From: DASQFI01 sp035633215
Lineage (GTDB): Bacteria; Acidobacteriota; Vicinamibacteria; Vicinamibacterales; SCN-69-37
NCBI GenBank assembly: GCA_035633215.1
Contig: DASQFI010000025.1
Span: 51,848 to 115,847 of the forward strand
Reading direction: 5' to 3'
Length of the DNA stretch: 64,000 nt
Positions within the stretch are counted from its first letter, which is position 1, and the number at the start of each line of letters is the position of its first letter. Below are positions 24,834 through 33,845 of the stretch, one piece after another. The translations under genes and the position numbers were made by a program. The notes under the pieces are model-generated. The model had not been told where the DNA came from. It saw nothing but the letters and a program-made list of their open reading frames with translations, and made no database searches.

Positions 24834-26243
24834 CTAAAACAGTGTCCCGGTCTTGAGCTCGTCCGCCGGCGGCTTCGCACGCCTGGACGGCGGCTTCTCC
24901 GTCTTCGCGCCGTAGAGCGCCTGATCGGCGGCCCGCAGCAGCATCGTCGGCGAATCCCCATCGCGCGGAAACACGGCGACGCCACCGCTGATCGAGAGCA
25001 CCGGCTTGTCGCCGTCGCTCGCGAGCCGTTCCGAGACTCGCTTCAACACCAGATTGCCGCCTTCGTCGGCGGTCTCGGGCAGGACGATCGCGAACTCGTC
25101 GCCGCCGAAGCGCGCGGGCGTATCGATCGTGCGGCACGACCGGCGCAGCGTCTCGGCCACGCGGCAGAGCGCCCGGCTGCCGACGAGATGGCCGTACTTG
25201 TCGTTGATCTTCTTGAGGCCGTTCATGTCCACGAACAGCACCGCGAACGGTCGCTTGGTGCGGCTGGACCGCGCGATCTCGCCTTTCAGCACTTCAATCA
25301 GCCGGCGGTAGTTGGCGAGCCCCGTGAGCGGATCCGTGATCGCCAGTTCGCGCAGCTGCGCCTCGGCGACCTTGTGCTGCATGACGACGGTGGCAAGCGC
25401 GGCGCCCATGACCGCCATGACGCTCGTATAGGCCTGGAGCAGCACGAGAGACTCGTCCTGTGTCGTCTGCACGAACGGGCCGTATCCGCGGAGCGTGCCC
25501 CACACCGCGATGCTCGACAGCAGCGCGATCGCCGTGGCGACCTCGCGCTGTCCGAACCTGAATGCCGCCCACAACAGAAACGGCACGCACAGGAACTCGA
25601 GCGGGTAGGTCTTCACGTCCGAGGGGAACTGCCCTCCGAAGACGACCAGTCCGACACACACCAGGAGAATCAGCAGGCCAGCCGCCTCGACCGCTTCGAG
25701 CCAGCCGACGCGCACGATCGGCGTCGTGGCCCAGAGCAGCATGAACGGCGTCACCACGAGCGCGCCGCTCAGGTTGCCGAGCCACCAGGTCAGCCAGATG
25801 TAGCTGTAGTCGGTCCAGGCGGCCGAGCCGAGGAGCGTGACGCTCGTCGCGCCCCAGGTCGCGCTGATGCTCGTGCTGAACATCGCGATCGCGGCAAACC
25901 GGAACACGGTTCGGACACGGCGGAAGACGTCGGCGCCGTCGGCAAGTCGATCGACGAGCGTCGCCGCCACGAGGCCCTCGAACGTGTTGCCGACGCCAAT
26001 GGCGATCGACGAGAGGAGCGCGCCCGTGGTCGTGAAGTAGACGAGAAACGCGCCGAAGAGCACGGCCGGCCAGATGCGGGTGCCAAAGACAATGAAGGCG
26101 GCGAGCGCGTAGCCGCTGGGCGGCCAGACCGCGGTGGCGTTCTCGTTGAGGGCGGAGAACGTCAGACCGAGCCTGCCCAATCCGTAATAGACCGCAAAGA
26201 CGGCAGCGAGAACAACGGCATGCCGGACGAACGGGGGGTACAT
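24834..26243 (-). CDS. MASE1-GGDEF diguanylate cyclase, copy 1
   Basis: 469 residues from ATG 26243. Residues ~1-290 form an eight-helix MASE1-type sensor (ALNENATAVWPPSGYALAAF). The GGDEF domain follows with the intact catalytic motif FGGDEF and, five residues upstream, the RxxD inhibitory site (RTID). It should make c-di-GMP and be product-inhibited. It lies 25 bp downstream of a close paralogue in the same direction, so both are probably expressed together. The signal sensed is unknown. Confidence 0.92.
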   Translation of the reverse strand: MYPPFVRHAVVLAAVFAVYYGLGRLGLTFSALNENATAVWPPSGYALAAFIVFGTRIWPAVLFGAFLVYFTTTGALLSSIAIGVGNTFEGLVAATLVDRLADGADVFRRVRTVFRFAAIAMFSTSISATWGATSVTLLGSAAWTDYSYIWLTWWLGNLSGALVVTPFMLLWATTPIVRVGWLEAVEAAGLLILLVCVGLVVFGGQFPSDVKTYPLEFLCVPFLLWAAFRFGQREVATAIALLSSIAVWGTLRGYGPFVQTTQDESLVLLQAYTSVMAVMGAALATVVMQHKVAEAQLRELAITDPLTGLANYRRLIEVLKGEIARSSRTKRPFAVLFVDMNGLKKINDKYGHLVGSRALCRVAETLRRSCRTIDTPARFGGDEFAIVLPETADEGGNLVLKRVSERLASDGDKPVLSISGGVAVFPRDGDSPTMLLRAADQALYGAKTEKPPSRRAKPPADELKTGTLF

Positions 26244-26268
26244 CGACCGAGTGATCTCCGGCACCTGT

Positions 26269-27702
26269 CTACCTGGAGGCGGCGTTACTCCATTCGCGGA
26301 TCGCCACGACACCCCGTCGGCGCGCGGCGGCCTTGTCTGCCTTCACCGCGTAGAGCGCGCGATCGGCCGAGCTCAGGAGCGTCGTCGGCGTGCCGCCGTC
26401 ACGCGGGTAGATCGCCACACCGGCGCTCGCCGAGAGCTCCGGCTTGTCCGTGTCCTCCGAGAGACGCTCGGCCATGCGCCGAATGACGACCCTCGCGCCT
26501 TCCTCGTCGGTATCGGGCAGGACGGCCACGAACTCGTCGCCGCCGTACCTGGCGGCGGTGTCGGTCGCGCGGCATGACGCGCGCAGCGTCTCCGCGAATC
26601 GACACACGGCCCGGCTGCCAATCAGATGTCCCAGCTCGTCGTTGATGCTCTTCAAGCCGTCCATGTCGAAGAAGACCACCGCGAACGGACGGTCGGTGCG
26701 GTTCGATCTCGTGATCTCCGTCCCCAGCGTTTCGACCAGCCGCCGATAGTTCGGCAAACCGGTCAACGGATCGGTGACGACCAACTCGCGGAGCTGGGCC
26801 TCGGCGACCGAATATTCGGAGGTCAGGGCGGCCAGCGTGAGCGCCATGATCGCCGTGAGGTTCATGAACAGCAGGACCATCGTCATCGACGCGGTCGGCG
26901 TGGCCCGCACGAACGGTCCGAACCCGGAGAGGGTCCCGTAGATGGCGAGGGCGGTCAGAAGAATGACGCCCGCCATCGCCGCGCGGCGGCCGAGACGGAA
27001 GGCCGACCACAGGAGAATCGGTCCGCAGAGAAGCTCGAGCGGATAGCCGCGGAAGGCCGCTGGGAACCCGCAAAAAACGACAAAGCCCGCGAGCAGGAGC
27101 GCCAGGAAGAAGGCGACCGCTTCGACGGTCTGTGCGGTGGACCAGCGGGATCTCGCGCCGAGGCCCCACAGCATGACCGTCGAGCCAACCAGGATGTAGC
27201 TCGCAAAGTTGCCCAGCGACCAGGTGACCCAGATCGCGCCGTAGTCGGACCAGCGCGCCAGGCCGGCAAACGTCAGACTGAGCGTGCCGCAGGTCGCGCT
27301 CATCGACAGGCTCGCGAGCGCGGTCAGGCCGGCGAATCGGAAACTGTTTTGCGGCGTCTGGAGCGCGTGGCGTCCGCCGGCGTATCGGTTGATCAAGTAC
27401 GCGGCGAGCAGACCCTCGATGGTGTTGCCGAGGGCCATCGGGATCACGGCGCCGACCGGACCGACCGTGGCGGAGTACAGGATGAGCGCGCTCACGAGCA
27501 CCGCGGGCCAGACGCGATAGCCTTGCACGAGAAACGCGGCGAGGGCGATTCCTGCAGGTGGCCACACGAGACTCGTCGCCGGGTGCACGTACCCGAGCAG
27601 GAGGCCGAGCTTGCCGCAGATGAGGTACGCGGCAATCAGCGACACCAGGGCGGTCTGCTCCCGCTTGAGGCGAGCCCGAAGTGCCTGCAGTTTTTCGAGC
27701 AT
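26269..27702 (-). CDS. MASE1-GGDEF diguanylate cyclase, copy 2
   Basis: 477 residues from ATG 27702. It has the same MASE1 membrane domain (HPATSLVWPPAGIALAAFLV) and GGDEF domain, with motif YGGDEF and I-site RATD. The first 18 residues are a charged coil (MLEKLQALRARLKREQ) absent from copy 1. The two proteins share the linker VAEAQLREL and TDPLTGL, showing tandem duplication followed by divergence of the sensor halves. Upstream in-frame codons to 27750 have no good start. Confidence 0.92.
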   Translation of the reverse strand: MLEKLQALRARLKREQTALVSLIAAYLICGKLGLLLGYVHPATSLVWPPAGIALAAFLVQGYRVWPAVLVSALILYSATVGPVGAVIPMALGNTIEGLLAAYLINRYAGGRHALQTPQNSFRFAGLTALASLSMSATCGTLSLTFAGLARWSDYGAIWVTWSLGNFASYILVGSTVMLWGLGARSRWSTAQTVEAVAFFLALLLAGFVVFCGFPAAFRGYPLELLCGPILLWSAFRLGRRAAMAGVILLTALAIYGTLSGFGPFVRATPTASMTMVLLFMNLTAIMALTLAALTSEYSVAEAQLRELVVTDPLTGLPNYRRLVETLGTEITRSNRTDRPFAVVFFDMDGLKSINDELGHLIGSRAVCRFAETLRASCRATDTAARYGGDEFVAVLPDTDEEGARVVIRRMAERLSEDTDKPELSASAGVAIYPRDGGTPTTLLSSADRALYAVKADKAAARRRGVVAIREWSNAASR

Positions 27703-27868
27703 AGATCCGTCCCCGACGGTGCACTTCCTATGCCAGCAACTGCCGGGCACGGCCGGTCGATCCGCGTTCCACGACGTGTTCCTGGCATCTCCAGTCCGCT
27801 GGGATCGGGGCTTTCTGGTGGCGGACGCTCAAGAATGAAATGATGATTTCGACTTTGTGGGAGGTCTT

Positions 27869-28858
27869 GTGGAGTACGTCCGGCTCGGACGAAGCGGATT
27901 AACGGTTTCGCGTCTCGCCCTCGGATGCATGAGCTACGGAGATCCGTCGTGGCGGCCGTGGATACTCGACGAAGCGGCGGCGCAGCCGTTCTTTCGCCGC
28001 GCGGTCGACGTCGGCATCAATTACTTCGACACCGCCGACATGTACTCGCTCGGCGCGAGCGAAGAAGTCACGGGACGCGCGCTTCGCGCGATGACGCGGC
28101 GCGAAGAGATCGTCATCGCGACGAAAGTGCATTACCCGATGGCTGACGGGCCGAACATGAGCGGGCTCTCCCGCAAGCACATCGTGCAGGCCTGCGACGC
28201 CAGCCTCCGCCGGCTCGGCGTCGAGGCGATCGACCTCTATCAGATTCACCGTTTCGATCCGAGCGTGCCGGTCGAGGAGACCCTCGAGGCGTTGAACGAC
28301 CTGGTGCGCGCCGGGAAGGTTCGTTACCTCGGCGCGAGCTCAGGCCCGTCGTGGCGAATGGCACAGGCGCTGTCGACGTCGGAGCGGCGCGGCTGGGCAC
28401 GCTTCATCTCGATGCAGAACCACTACAACCTGCTTTACCGCGAGGAAGAGCGCGAGATGATTCCGCTCTGCCTTCAGGAAGGGATCGGCCTGGTCCCGTG
28501 GAGCCCGCTCGCGCGCGGGATCCTGACGCGGCCCAAACCTGCTGACGCCGCCGTGCGCGGCAACCAGACCGCAAGATCGGCGAGCGACACGTATACCCCG
28601 CACCTCTACGACGATCCGGGCGACTGGGACATCGTCGACGCCGTCGATCGGCTGGCGCGAGAGCGCGGCTCGACGATGGCAGAAGTTGCGCTGGCGTGGT
28701 TGTTGAGCCGGCCGGGCGTCGTCGCGCCAATCATCGGCGCCACGAAGCTCGACCATCTCGATTCGGCGGTGCGAGCGCTCGAAGTTCGACTCTCTGAAAC
28801 CGAGATGGCCGTCCTCGAAGCGCCCTACCGGCCGCATCCGGTAAGGGGCGACGATTGA
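27869..28858 (+). CDS. Aldo/keto reductase
   Basis: 329 residues from GTG 27869, which has GGAGG 4 nt upstream; GTG 27857 is the alternative. The catalytic tetrad is visible: Asp and Tyr in NYFDTADMYSLG, Lys in ATKVHYP and His in LYQIHRFD. The NADP-binding end reads PIIGATKLDHL. It resembles the YakC/Tas-like branch acting on aldehydes or sugars, with no specific substrate evident. It diverges from the GGDEF pair across ~165 bp. Confidence 0.93.
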   Translation: MEYVRLGRSGLTVSRLALGCMSYGDPSWRPWILDEAAAQPFFRRAVDVGINYFDTADMYSLGASEEVTGRALRAMTRREEIVIATKVHYPMADGPNMSGLSRKHIVQACDASLRRLGVEAIDLYQIHRFDPSVPVEETLEALNDLVRAGKVRYLGASSGPSWRMAQALSTSERRGWARFISMQNHYNLLYREEEREMIPLCLQEGIGLVPWSPLARGILTRPKPADAAVRGNQTARSASDTYTPHLYDDPGDWDIVDAVDRLARERGSTMAEVALAWLLSRPGVVAPIIGATKLDHLDSAVRALEVRLSETEMAVLEAPYRPHPVRGDD

Positions 28859-28976
28859 CGAGCCCTTCCGAAGGTACGAAGTTGCGGACTTCTGATTCTT
28901 TTGTTCCGCGATGTCGAAGATTTCTCGATAGCCCGATTCAACGAACGACACGAAGTATCATCCCCTCTTCCGGGGC

Positions 28977-29237
28977 ATGAAAATCGACTGGCTGGCGTTG
29001 GTATGCGCCGTCGCGATCGAAGCGGCGCTGCTCGTCCTCGCGATGTTTGGAGGGCCGCACGGTAAGCTCGGCGCCGCGCCCTGGGCGTTGCAGCTGCCAG
29101 GGATCCTGTTCGTGTTCTTCGTGCCGGGTGAAGAGGGGTTTCTGTGGCGCGTCGCGGCGATGGCGATCGTCCAGATCGCGCTTTGGTATGGTCTGTTGGC
29201 CTTCGTCCGCCGGGCGCGCCGACCAAAGACGTCATGA
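28977..29237 (+). CDS. Small membrane protein, unknown
   Basis: 86 residues with three hydrophobic stretches (LALVCAVAIEAALLVLAMF, LQLPGILFVFFV, VAAMAIVQIALWYGLLAFV) and a basic C-terminus. The FVPGEEGFLWRVAAM loop is compact. I do not recognise a family. It faces the M20 dipeptidase gene, with a palindrome between the two stops. Confidence 0.6.
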   Translation: MKIDWLALVCAVAIEAALLVLAMFGGPHGKLGAAPWALQLPGILFVFFVPGEEGFLWRVAAMAIVQIALWYGLLAFVRRARRPKTS

Positions 29238-29282
29238 CGATCGGATTCAGTGGCTGCGCGGGCAGTGACCATCGCCTTGCGA

Positions 29283-29309
29283 GCCAAGAGCGTGGACCAC
29301 GCTCTTGGC
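29283..29309. repeat. CCAAGAGC palindrome, copy B
   Basis: Arms GCCAAGAGCGTG and CACGCTCTTGGC (12 bp, perfect) surround GAC. It lies between two convergent stops, where a bidirectional terminator would be expected, but lacks T-runs. Copy A is at 21208-21230. Confidence 0.55.
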
Positions 29310-29328
29310 ACGCAAAGCCCTTGGCAAG

Positions 29329-30708
29329 CTACCCGTGCGGGATCTTGCCGATTTCGTCGTACAGAATCGCCGACGCCACCACGCCGCTGTGAAAATTCCC
29401 GAGATCGAGCCGCTCGTTCGGCGCGTGCGCGTTCTCGTCGGGGAGGCCGACGCCGAAGAGCACGGTCGGCACGCCCAGCTCCTCCTGGAACGTCGACACG
29501 ACCGGAATCGATCCCCCTTCGCGGCAGAAGACCGGCGTCTTGCCGAAGCCCTGTTCGATCGCGCGGGCGGCGGCCTGGACAAACGGATTGTCGTACTCGG
29601 TGATCCACGGCTTGCCGCCGTGCATCCGGGTGACCCTAAGCTCGACCGTCTTCGGCGCGACCTTCTTCACGTACGCGTCAAAGAGCTTCGCAATCATGTC
29701 CGGATGCTGATCGGGCACCAGCCGCATACTGACCTTGGCCATTGCAACGGCGGGAATCACGGTCTTGGCGCCCTCACCGGTAAACCCTGAGAGCAGCCCG
29801 TTGACCTCGAACGTCGGCCGGGCCCACACGCGTTCGAGCGTGGTGTAGCCGGTCTCGCCGAACAGCTTCGGCGCCCCGAGGTCTTTCCGGTACTTTTTCT
29901 CGTTGAACGGCAGCGTCCGCCAGGCCGCGCGCTCGTCTTCCGACAGTGCCCGCACGTGATCGTAGAAGCCGGGGATTTTGATCCGGCCGCTTCGATCTTT
30001 CATCTGCGCCAGGATCTGCGCGAGCGCCATCGCGGGATTCGCCACCGCGCCGCCGAAGACGCCGGAGTGGAGATCCGACTTCGTGCCGCGCACGTCGATC
30101 TGAAAGTAGACGAGCCCGCGAAGCGAGTAGCAGATCGACGGCACGCCATGGTCGAACATCGCCGAGTCAGAAATCACCACGACGTTGGCGGCGAGCAGCG
30201 GCTTGTTCGCGCGGATGAAGTCGTCGAGATGGGCCGACCCGACTTCTTCCTCGCCTTCGATGAGCAGCTTGATGTTGACCGGAAGAGATCCCCCTTTCTT
30301 GAGATGCGCCTCGATCGCCTTGAGGTGCATGAAGACCTGGCCTTTGTCGTCGGCGGCGCCGCGCGCGTAGATCTCGCCGTCGCGGACCGTGGCCTCGAAC
30401 GGCGGCGATTCCCAGAGATCGACCGGATCAACCGGCTGGACGTCGTAGTGCCCATAAAAAAGGATGGTGGGCGCCGCGTCGCCGGCCTTCAGCCAGTCGG
30501 CGTAGACCACGGGATTCCCCGGCGTTTCGATCAGCCTCACGTTCTCCAGCCCCACGCGCCCCATCTCGTCGGCCGTCCATTGCGCGCAGCGTTTGACGTC
30601 GTTCTTGTGCTCAGGCAGCGCGCTGATCGACGGAATGGCGAGGTAATGCTTGAGCTCCGAGATGTAGCGATCGCGGCTCGTGTGGATGAAATCGATGACG
30701 CTCAGCAT
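29329..30708 (-). CDS. M20 family dipeptidase
   Basis: 459 residues from ATG 30708. Zinc ligands of the M20 fold appear in order: GHYDVQPVDP, RGAADDKGQ, EGEEEVGS, SDSAMFD and, near the C-terminus, ENAHAPNERL. The dimerisation 'lid' domain contains DVRGTKSDLHSGVFGG. This matches the ArgE/DapE-like dipeptidases (CNDP-like) that hydrolyse short peptides; no signal peptide, so cytoplasmic. An in-frame ATG at 30723 is possible but would sit at the edge of the palindrome upstream. Confidence 0.92.
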   Translation of the reverse strand: MLSVIDFIHTSRDRYISELKHYLAIPSISALPEHKNDVKRCAQWTADEMGRVGLENVRLIETPGNPVVYADWLKAGDAAPTILFYGHYDVQPVDPVDLWESPPFEATVRDGEIYARGAADDKGQVFMHLKAIEAHLKKGGSLPVNIKLLIEGEEEVGSAHLDDFIRANKPLLAANVVVISDSAMFDHGVPSICYSLRGLVYFQIDVRGTKSDLHSGVFGGAVANPAMALAQILAQMKDRSGRIKIPGFYDHVRALSEDERAAWRTLPFNEKKYRKDLGAPKLFGETGYTTLERVWARPTFEVNGLLSGFTGEGAKTVIPAVAMAKVSMRLVPDQHPDMIAKLFDAYVKKVAPKTVELRVTRMHGGKPWITEYDNPFVQAAARAIEQGFGKTPVFCREGGSIPVVSTFQEELGVPTVLFGVGLPDENAHAPNERLDLGNFHSGVVASAILYDEIGKIPHG

Positions 30709-30723
30709 CCGGCCAGCATACAA

Positions 30724-30777
30724 GACCTCGGGGGTCGTTTCCTGCCGCGGTTTTCCGCGGAAACGACCCCCGAGGTC
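30724..30777. repeat. GACCTCGG-palindrome, copy A
   Basis: Arms GACCTCGGGGGTCGTTTCC and GGAAACGACCCCCGAGGTC (19 bp, perfect) enclose an inner CCGCGG-TTTT-CCGCGG hairpin. It lies between the ADOP stop and the M20 start, both leftward, so it could terminate or attenuate. A partial third arm follows at 30788-30806. The outer arm recurs at 52300-52364. Confidence 0.7.
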
Positions 30778-30807
30778 ATTTCAACTCCACAACGAAACCC
30801 GAGGTCT

Positions 30808-33441
30808 TTATCTGATCGTCGCTCGCAGCGCCCGCCTGGCCGGCGACCAGCAGGCCGCCATGGCGAGCAGGACGATGCTCAGTACGACCGCGCCGATGAG
30901 CTGAGGATCGCGAGGAGAGGCCTGAAGGACGATCGCCTGCAACAGATCCGCGCCGGCGAACACGAGCGTCAGGCCCGCGGCCGCCCCGAGGCCGATCAGC
31001 CATCCCATCCGGCCGAGGACCAGGCGAAGCACCGCGACGGGCCCCGCGCCGATTGCGATCCGGATGCCGAGCTCGCGCTGCCGCCGCGAGACGGCATAGG
31101 CGACCACGCCGTGGAGCCCGACCGCCGCGAGCGTCATGGCGAGCGCGCCGAACACGCCGAGCGCAATCGCCGCCGCCCGGCTCGGCAGCAGCACGAAACG
31201 GAGCATCTCGATGAGGCTGCCGGCGCCGTGGACCGGCAGGGACGGATCGAGCGTGGCGACGAGCGTCTGGAGCTGGCGCGTGACGTGCTCTTCGGGCAGC
31301 GATGACCGCACGAGCAGCGTCGTGGTCGCGTTGGGCGACTGCAGGATCGACCAGAAAATCGCCGGCCGCGGCGACTCGCTGAGCGACCGGTACTTGCCAT
31401 CTTCGACCAGCCCCACGACCTCCACCTGCGCGCCATCGCGGCCGTACCGAAAGCGCCGGCCGACCGGCGTGGAGGTGCGCATGACGGCCCGGGCAAAGGC
31501 GACGTTGACGACGGCAACGCGCGGTGCGCCCGCGCTGTCGGACCAGTTGATTTCACGGCCATCCAGCATCCGCGTGCCCATCGTCCTGAAGAACGACGGA
31601 GAGACCTGGTAGTACGAGACGTCCACGGGCTCGGGCGGGGTGCCGTCCGGCTGATCGTCGGGCCGGATGCGGGTCGTGGACTGATCGATGCTCAGCGGAA
31701 TCGAATTCGCGTAGGCCGCCGACTCGACGCCCGGAAGAGTCCGAGCCGCTTCGAGCGCTCGCCGCTGGAAATCGTCGGCACGCGCCCGGTCGTACCCCGC
31801 GAGGGCGAGGTCGATACCGGCCATCGCCACGCCGCGAGGATTGAATCCGATCGACAGCGTGAGCGCGCGGCGCAGGCCGACGAGCGAGAGCAGGCAGGCC
31901 GCGACCAGCACGCAACACAGCGTGACCTGCATCCCGACGAGCAGATCCTGAAACGCCCATCGACGACGCCGGAGCGGCATGGCATCGGGTGTGCCTTTGA
32001 GGACCGCGTTCGGATCGGTTCGCGCGGCCTGCCGGGCTGGCGCGAGGCCGAAGACAACAGCCGCAAGCGTCGAGATGACGGCGGCGAACACGAGGACGGT
32101 CGCATCGAGCGTGACGTCGAGCGCAATGGGAAAGCCACCGGGCGCGCGCCATGCCCGAATGAGCCTGGCGCCCGCCACCGCGAGCGCGACGCCCGCGGCG
32201 CCTCCGGCGACGGCGATCAACAACGACTCGGTCAGGAGCTGGCGGACGATGCGCCCGCGGCCGGCCCCGATCGACAGGCGAATGGCCAGCTCGCGCGCCC
32301 GATCGGCGCCGCGCGCGAGCAGCACGCCGGCGACGTTCAGGCACGCGACGATCAGCACGAGCCCGGCGAGCGTCTGGACCCCGAGCGTGAAGGCGCGGAC
32401 CGGAGCACCAAGCATGTCGCCCACCAACCCGGGCGACGCCAGCTTGAATCTGAGCACACGGTGGTTGTCGGGATACTCGCGCACGAGATCCGCGCCGACG
32501 CCGTTCAGCGCCTGCGCGATCTGATCGAACGACGTCCCGGATCGGGCCCGGCCGATGACGAACGCATTGGACGTGTTTCGCGTCTCGAGCCATGCGTTGC
32601 CCGGCTCGATCTGCGCCTGCATGATCATCGGAACCCAGATCTCGGCGTGATAGAAGCGCTCGGTGCCGTAGAAACCTGGCGGTGCGATTCCGAGCACGGT
32701 GTACGCGCCGCCGTTGATTGTGATGGTGCGGCCGACAATCGACGGATCGCCTAAAAACCTGGTCCGCCAGCAGTCATGACTCAGGACCGCGACCGGGTGC
32801 GCGCCTGGCTGACGATCGTCGGCCGGGCCGAAGAAGCGTCCGTGCGCGGGCGTCACGCCGAGCAGATCGAAGTAGTTGCCGGTCGCCAGGTACCCCCAGA
32901 CGCGATCCGCCCGTTCGGTCCCCGAGAGATTGATCGGCGCGATGCGGTACGCCGCCAGGGAGGCCACCGAGCCTGCGCGATCGCGAAGATCGCGATAGAG
33001 CGGAAAGGAGTGAGTCGGGTACCGCTCCTCCTCGAGGAAAAACAGCTCGCCGGGCCGCTCGACCGGAAGCGGCCGCATCAGGAACGAGCTGACAACGCTG
33101 AAGACGAGGGGGTTGGCGCCGACCCCGAGCGCGAGCGACAGGATGGCGGCCGAGGCGAAGCCCGGGCTCGCCCGGAGCCGTCGGACGCCGTACAGGACGT
33201 CTGCGCGAAGGTCGGCGACGAGCCTCCAGCCCCACGCGTCGCGGCAACGCTCTTTGTAGCCCTCGACCCCGCCGAATTCGAGGCTCGCGCGTCGGCGCGC
33301 GGCGTCGGGATCGACGCCCTGATCGACGAGGTCGCTCGCGCGCTGTTCCAGATGGAACTGGAGCTCCGCCGCCATGTCGCGTTCGAAGCGCGACCGGCGC
33401 CAGCGGGCCCACCAAGCAATGAGGCGACCCCGCCACCTCAT
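30808..33441 (-). CDS. ADOP-type ABC permease (FtsX/MacB family, orphan)
   Basis: 877 residues. The first ~75 residues are a charged cytoplasmic extension (ERDMAAELQFHLEQRASDLV) typical of acidobacterial duplicated orphan permeases. Two FtsX-type halves follow, each with a large extracytoplasmic MacB-like domain: AILSLALGVGANPLVFSVVS starts half one, RELAIRLSIGAGRGRIVRQLL sits between, and RQRELGIRIAIGAGPVAVLRL is the second copy. No ATPase gene is adjacent. The substrate of the family is unknown; peptides or lipids are suspected. It is immediately downstream of a PadR gene (1-bp gap), the standard ADOP arrangement. Confidence 0.95.
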   Translation of the reverse strand: MRWRGRLIAWWARWRRSRFERDMAAELQFHLEQRASDLVDQGVDPDAARRRASLEFGGVEGYKERCRDAWGWRLVADLRADVLYGVRRLRASPGFASAAILSLALGVGANPLVFSVVSSFLMRPLPVERPGELFFLEEERYPTHSFPLYRDLRDRAGSVASLAAYRIAPINLSGTERADRVWGYLATGNYFDLLGVTPAHGRFFGPADDRQPGAHPVAVLSHDCWRTRFLGDPSIVGRTITINGGAYTVLGIAPPGFYGTERFYHAEIWVPMIMQAQIEPGNAWLETRNTSNAFVIGRARSGTSFDQIAQALNGVGADLVREYPDNHRVLRFKLASPGLVGDMLGAPVRAFTLGVQTLAGLVLIVACLNVAGVLLARGADRARELAIRLSIGAGRGRIVRQLLTESLLIAVAGGAAGVALAVAGARLIRAWRAPGGFPIALDVTLDATVLVFAAVISTLAAVVFGLAPARQAARTDPNAVLKGTPDAMPLRRRRWAFQDLLVGMQVTLCCVLVAACLLSLVGLRRALTLSIGFNPRGVAMAGIDLALAGYDRARADDFQRRALEAARTLPGVESAAYANSIPLSIDQSTTRIRPDDQPDGTPPEPVDVSYYQVSPSFFRTMGTRMLDGREINWSDSAGAPRVAVVNVAFARAVMRTSTPVGRRFRYGRDGAQVEVVGLVEDGKYRSLSESPRPAIFWSILQSPNATTTLLVRSSLPEEHVTRQLQTLVATLDPSLPVHGAGSLIEMLRFVLLPSRAAAIALGVFGALAMTLAAVGLHGVVAYAVSRRQRELGIRIAIGAGPVAVLRLVLGRMGWLIGLGAAAGLTLVFAGADLLQAIVLQASPRDPQLIGAVVLSIVLLAMAACWSPARRALRATIR

Positions 33442-33442
33442 G

Positions 33443-33784
33443 TTAGGTCTCCTCGATCCGCGTCTCGAGCGCGGCGGTCATGGCGTCGACCAGCCGCTTC
33501 CAACCCGCTGCCTCGGCCCGCAGGCGTGCGCGGCCGGTCGTGGTCAGCCGGTAGAACCTGGCGCGGCGGTTGTTGGCGGACGTGCCCCATTCGGCCGCGA
33601 GCAACCGCTGCCGCTCGAGCCGGTAGAGGGCCGGGTAGAGCGCGCCCTGCTCGATCGACAGCGCGCCCCCGCTGATCTGCTGGATGCGGAGCAGCACACC
33701 GTATCCGTGCAGCGAGCCGAGCGACAGGGCTTTGAGAATCAGCAGGTCGAGCGTACCGGGCAGCAGGTCGGCCTGGTCAGGCAT
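33443..33784 (-). CDS. PadR-family transcriptional regulator
   Basis: 113 residues: winged-helix domain starting LLPGTLDLLILKALSLG, then GYGVLLRIQQISGGAL, QGALYPALYRLER and AEWGTSANNRRARFY. The short C-terminal helix is used for dimerisation in the PadR-s1 type. It almost certainly represses the downstream ADOP permease, as in other ADOP loci. A perfect inverted repeat lies 19 bp upstream of the start. Confidence 0.95.
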   Translation of the reverse strand: MPDQADLLPGTLDLLILKALSLGSLHGYGVLLRIQQISGGALSIEQGALYPALYRLERQRLLAAEWGTSANNRRARFYRLTTTGRARLRAEAAGWKRLVDAMTAALETRIEET

Positions 33785-33802
33785 GGGATGGCGCTCGCCA
33801 CT

Positions 33803-33821
33803 CTCCTAACTGGATTAGGAG
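33803..33821. promoter_or_regulatory. Putative PadR operator
   Basis: CTCCTAACTGGATTAGGAG has perfect 7-bp arms around a 5-nt centre, 19 bp upstream of the padR start. A further half-site (CTCCTAA) is at 33835-33841. Autoregulation by PadR is an inference from position. Confidence 0.5.
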
Positions 33822-33845
33822 AATGACCCAGTCTCTCCTAAGTTG

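Noticed and set aside
25188..26486. 432-codon plus-strand frame
   Set aside because: Composition is a long run of Arg, Glu, Asp, His; it is antisense to the MASE1-GGDEF protein.
26626..27843. 405-codon plus-strand frame
   Set aside because: Same reason: antisense to the second MASE1-GGDEF protein.
30724..30777. Rho-independent terminator of the ADOP gene
   Set aside because: Stem is strong, but there is no T-tract and the same core occurs between divergent promoters at 52300-52364, so it is treated as a repeat family.
29956..31305. 449-codon plus-strand frame spanning two genes
   Set aside because: It crosses the M20 gene, the GACCTCGG palindrome and the ADOP end, all on the other strand, and has no recognisable domain.
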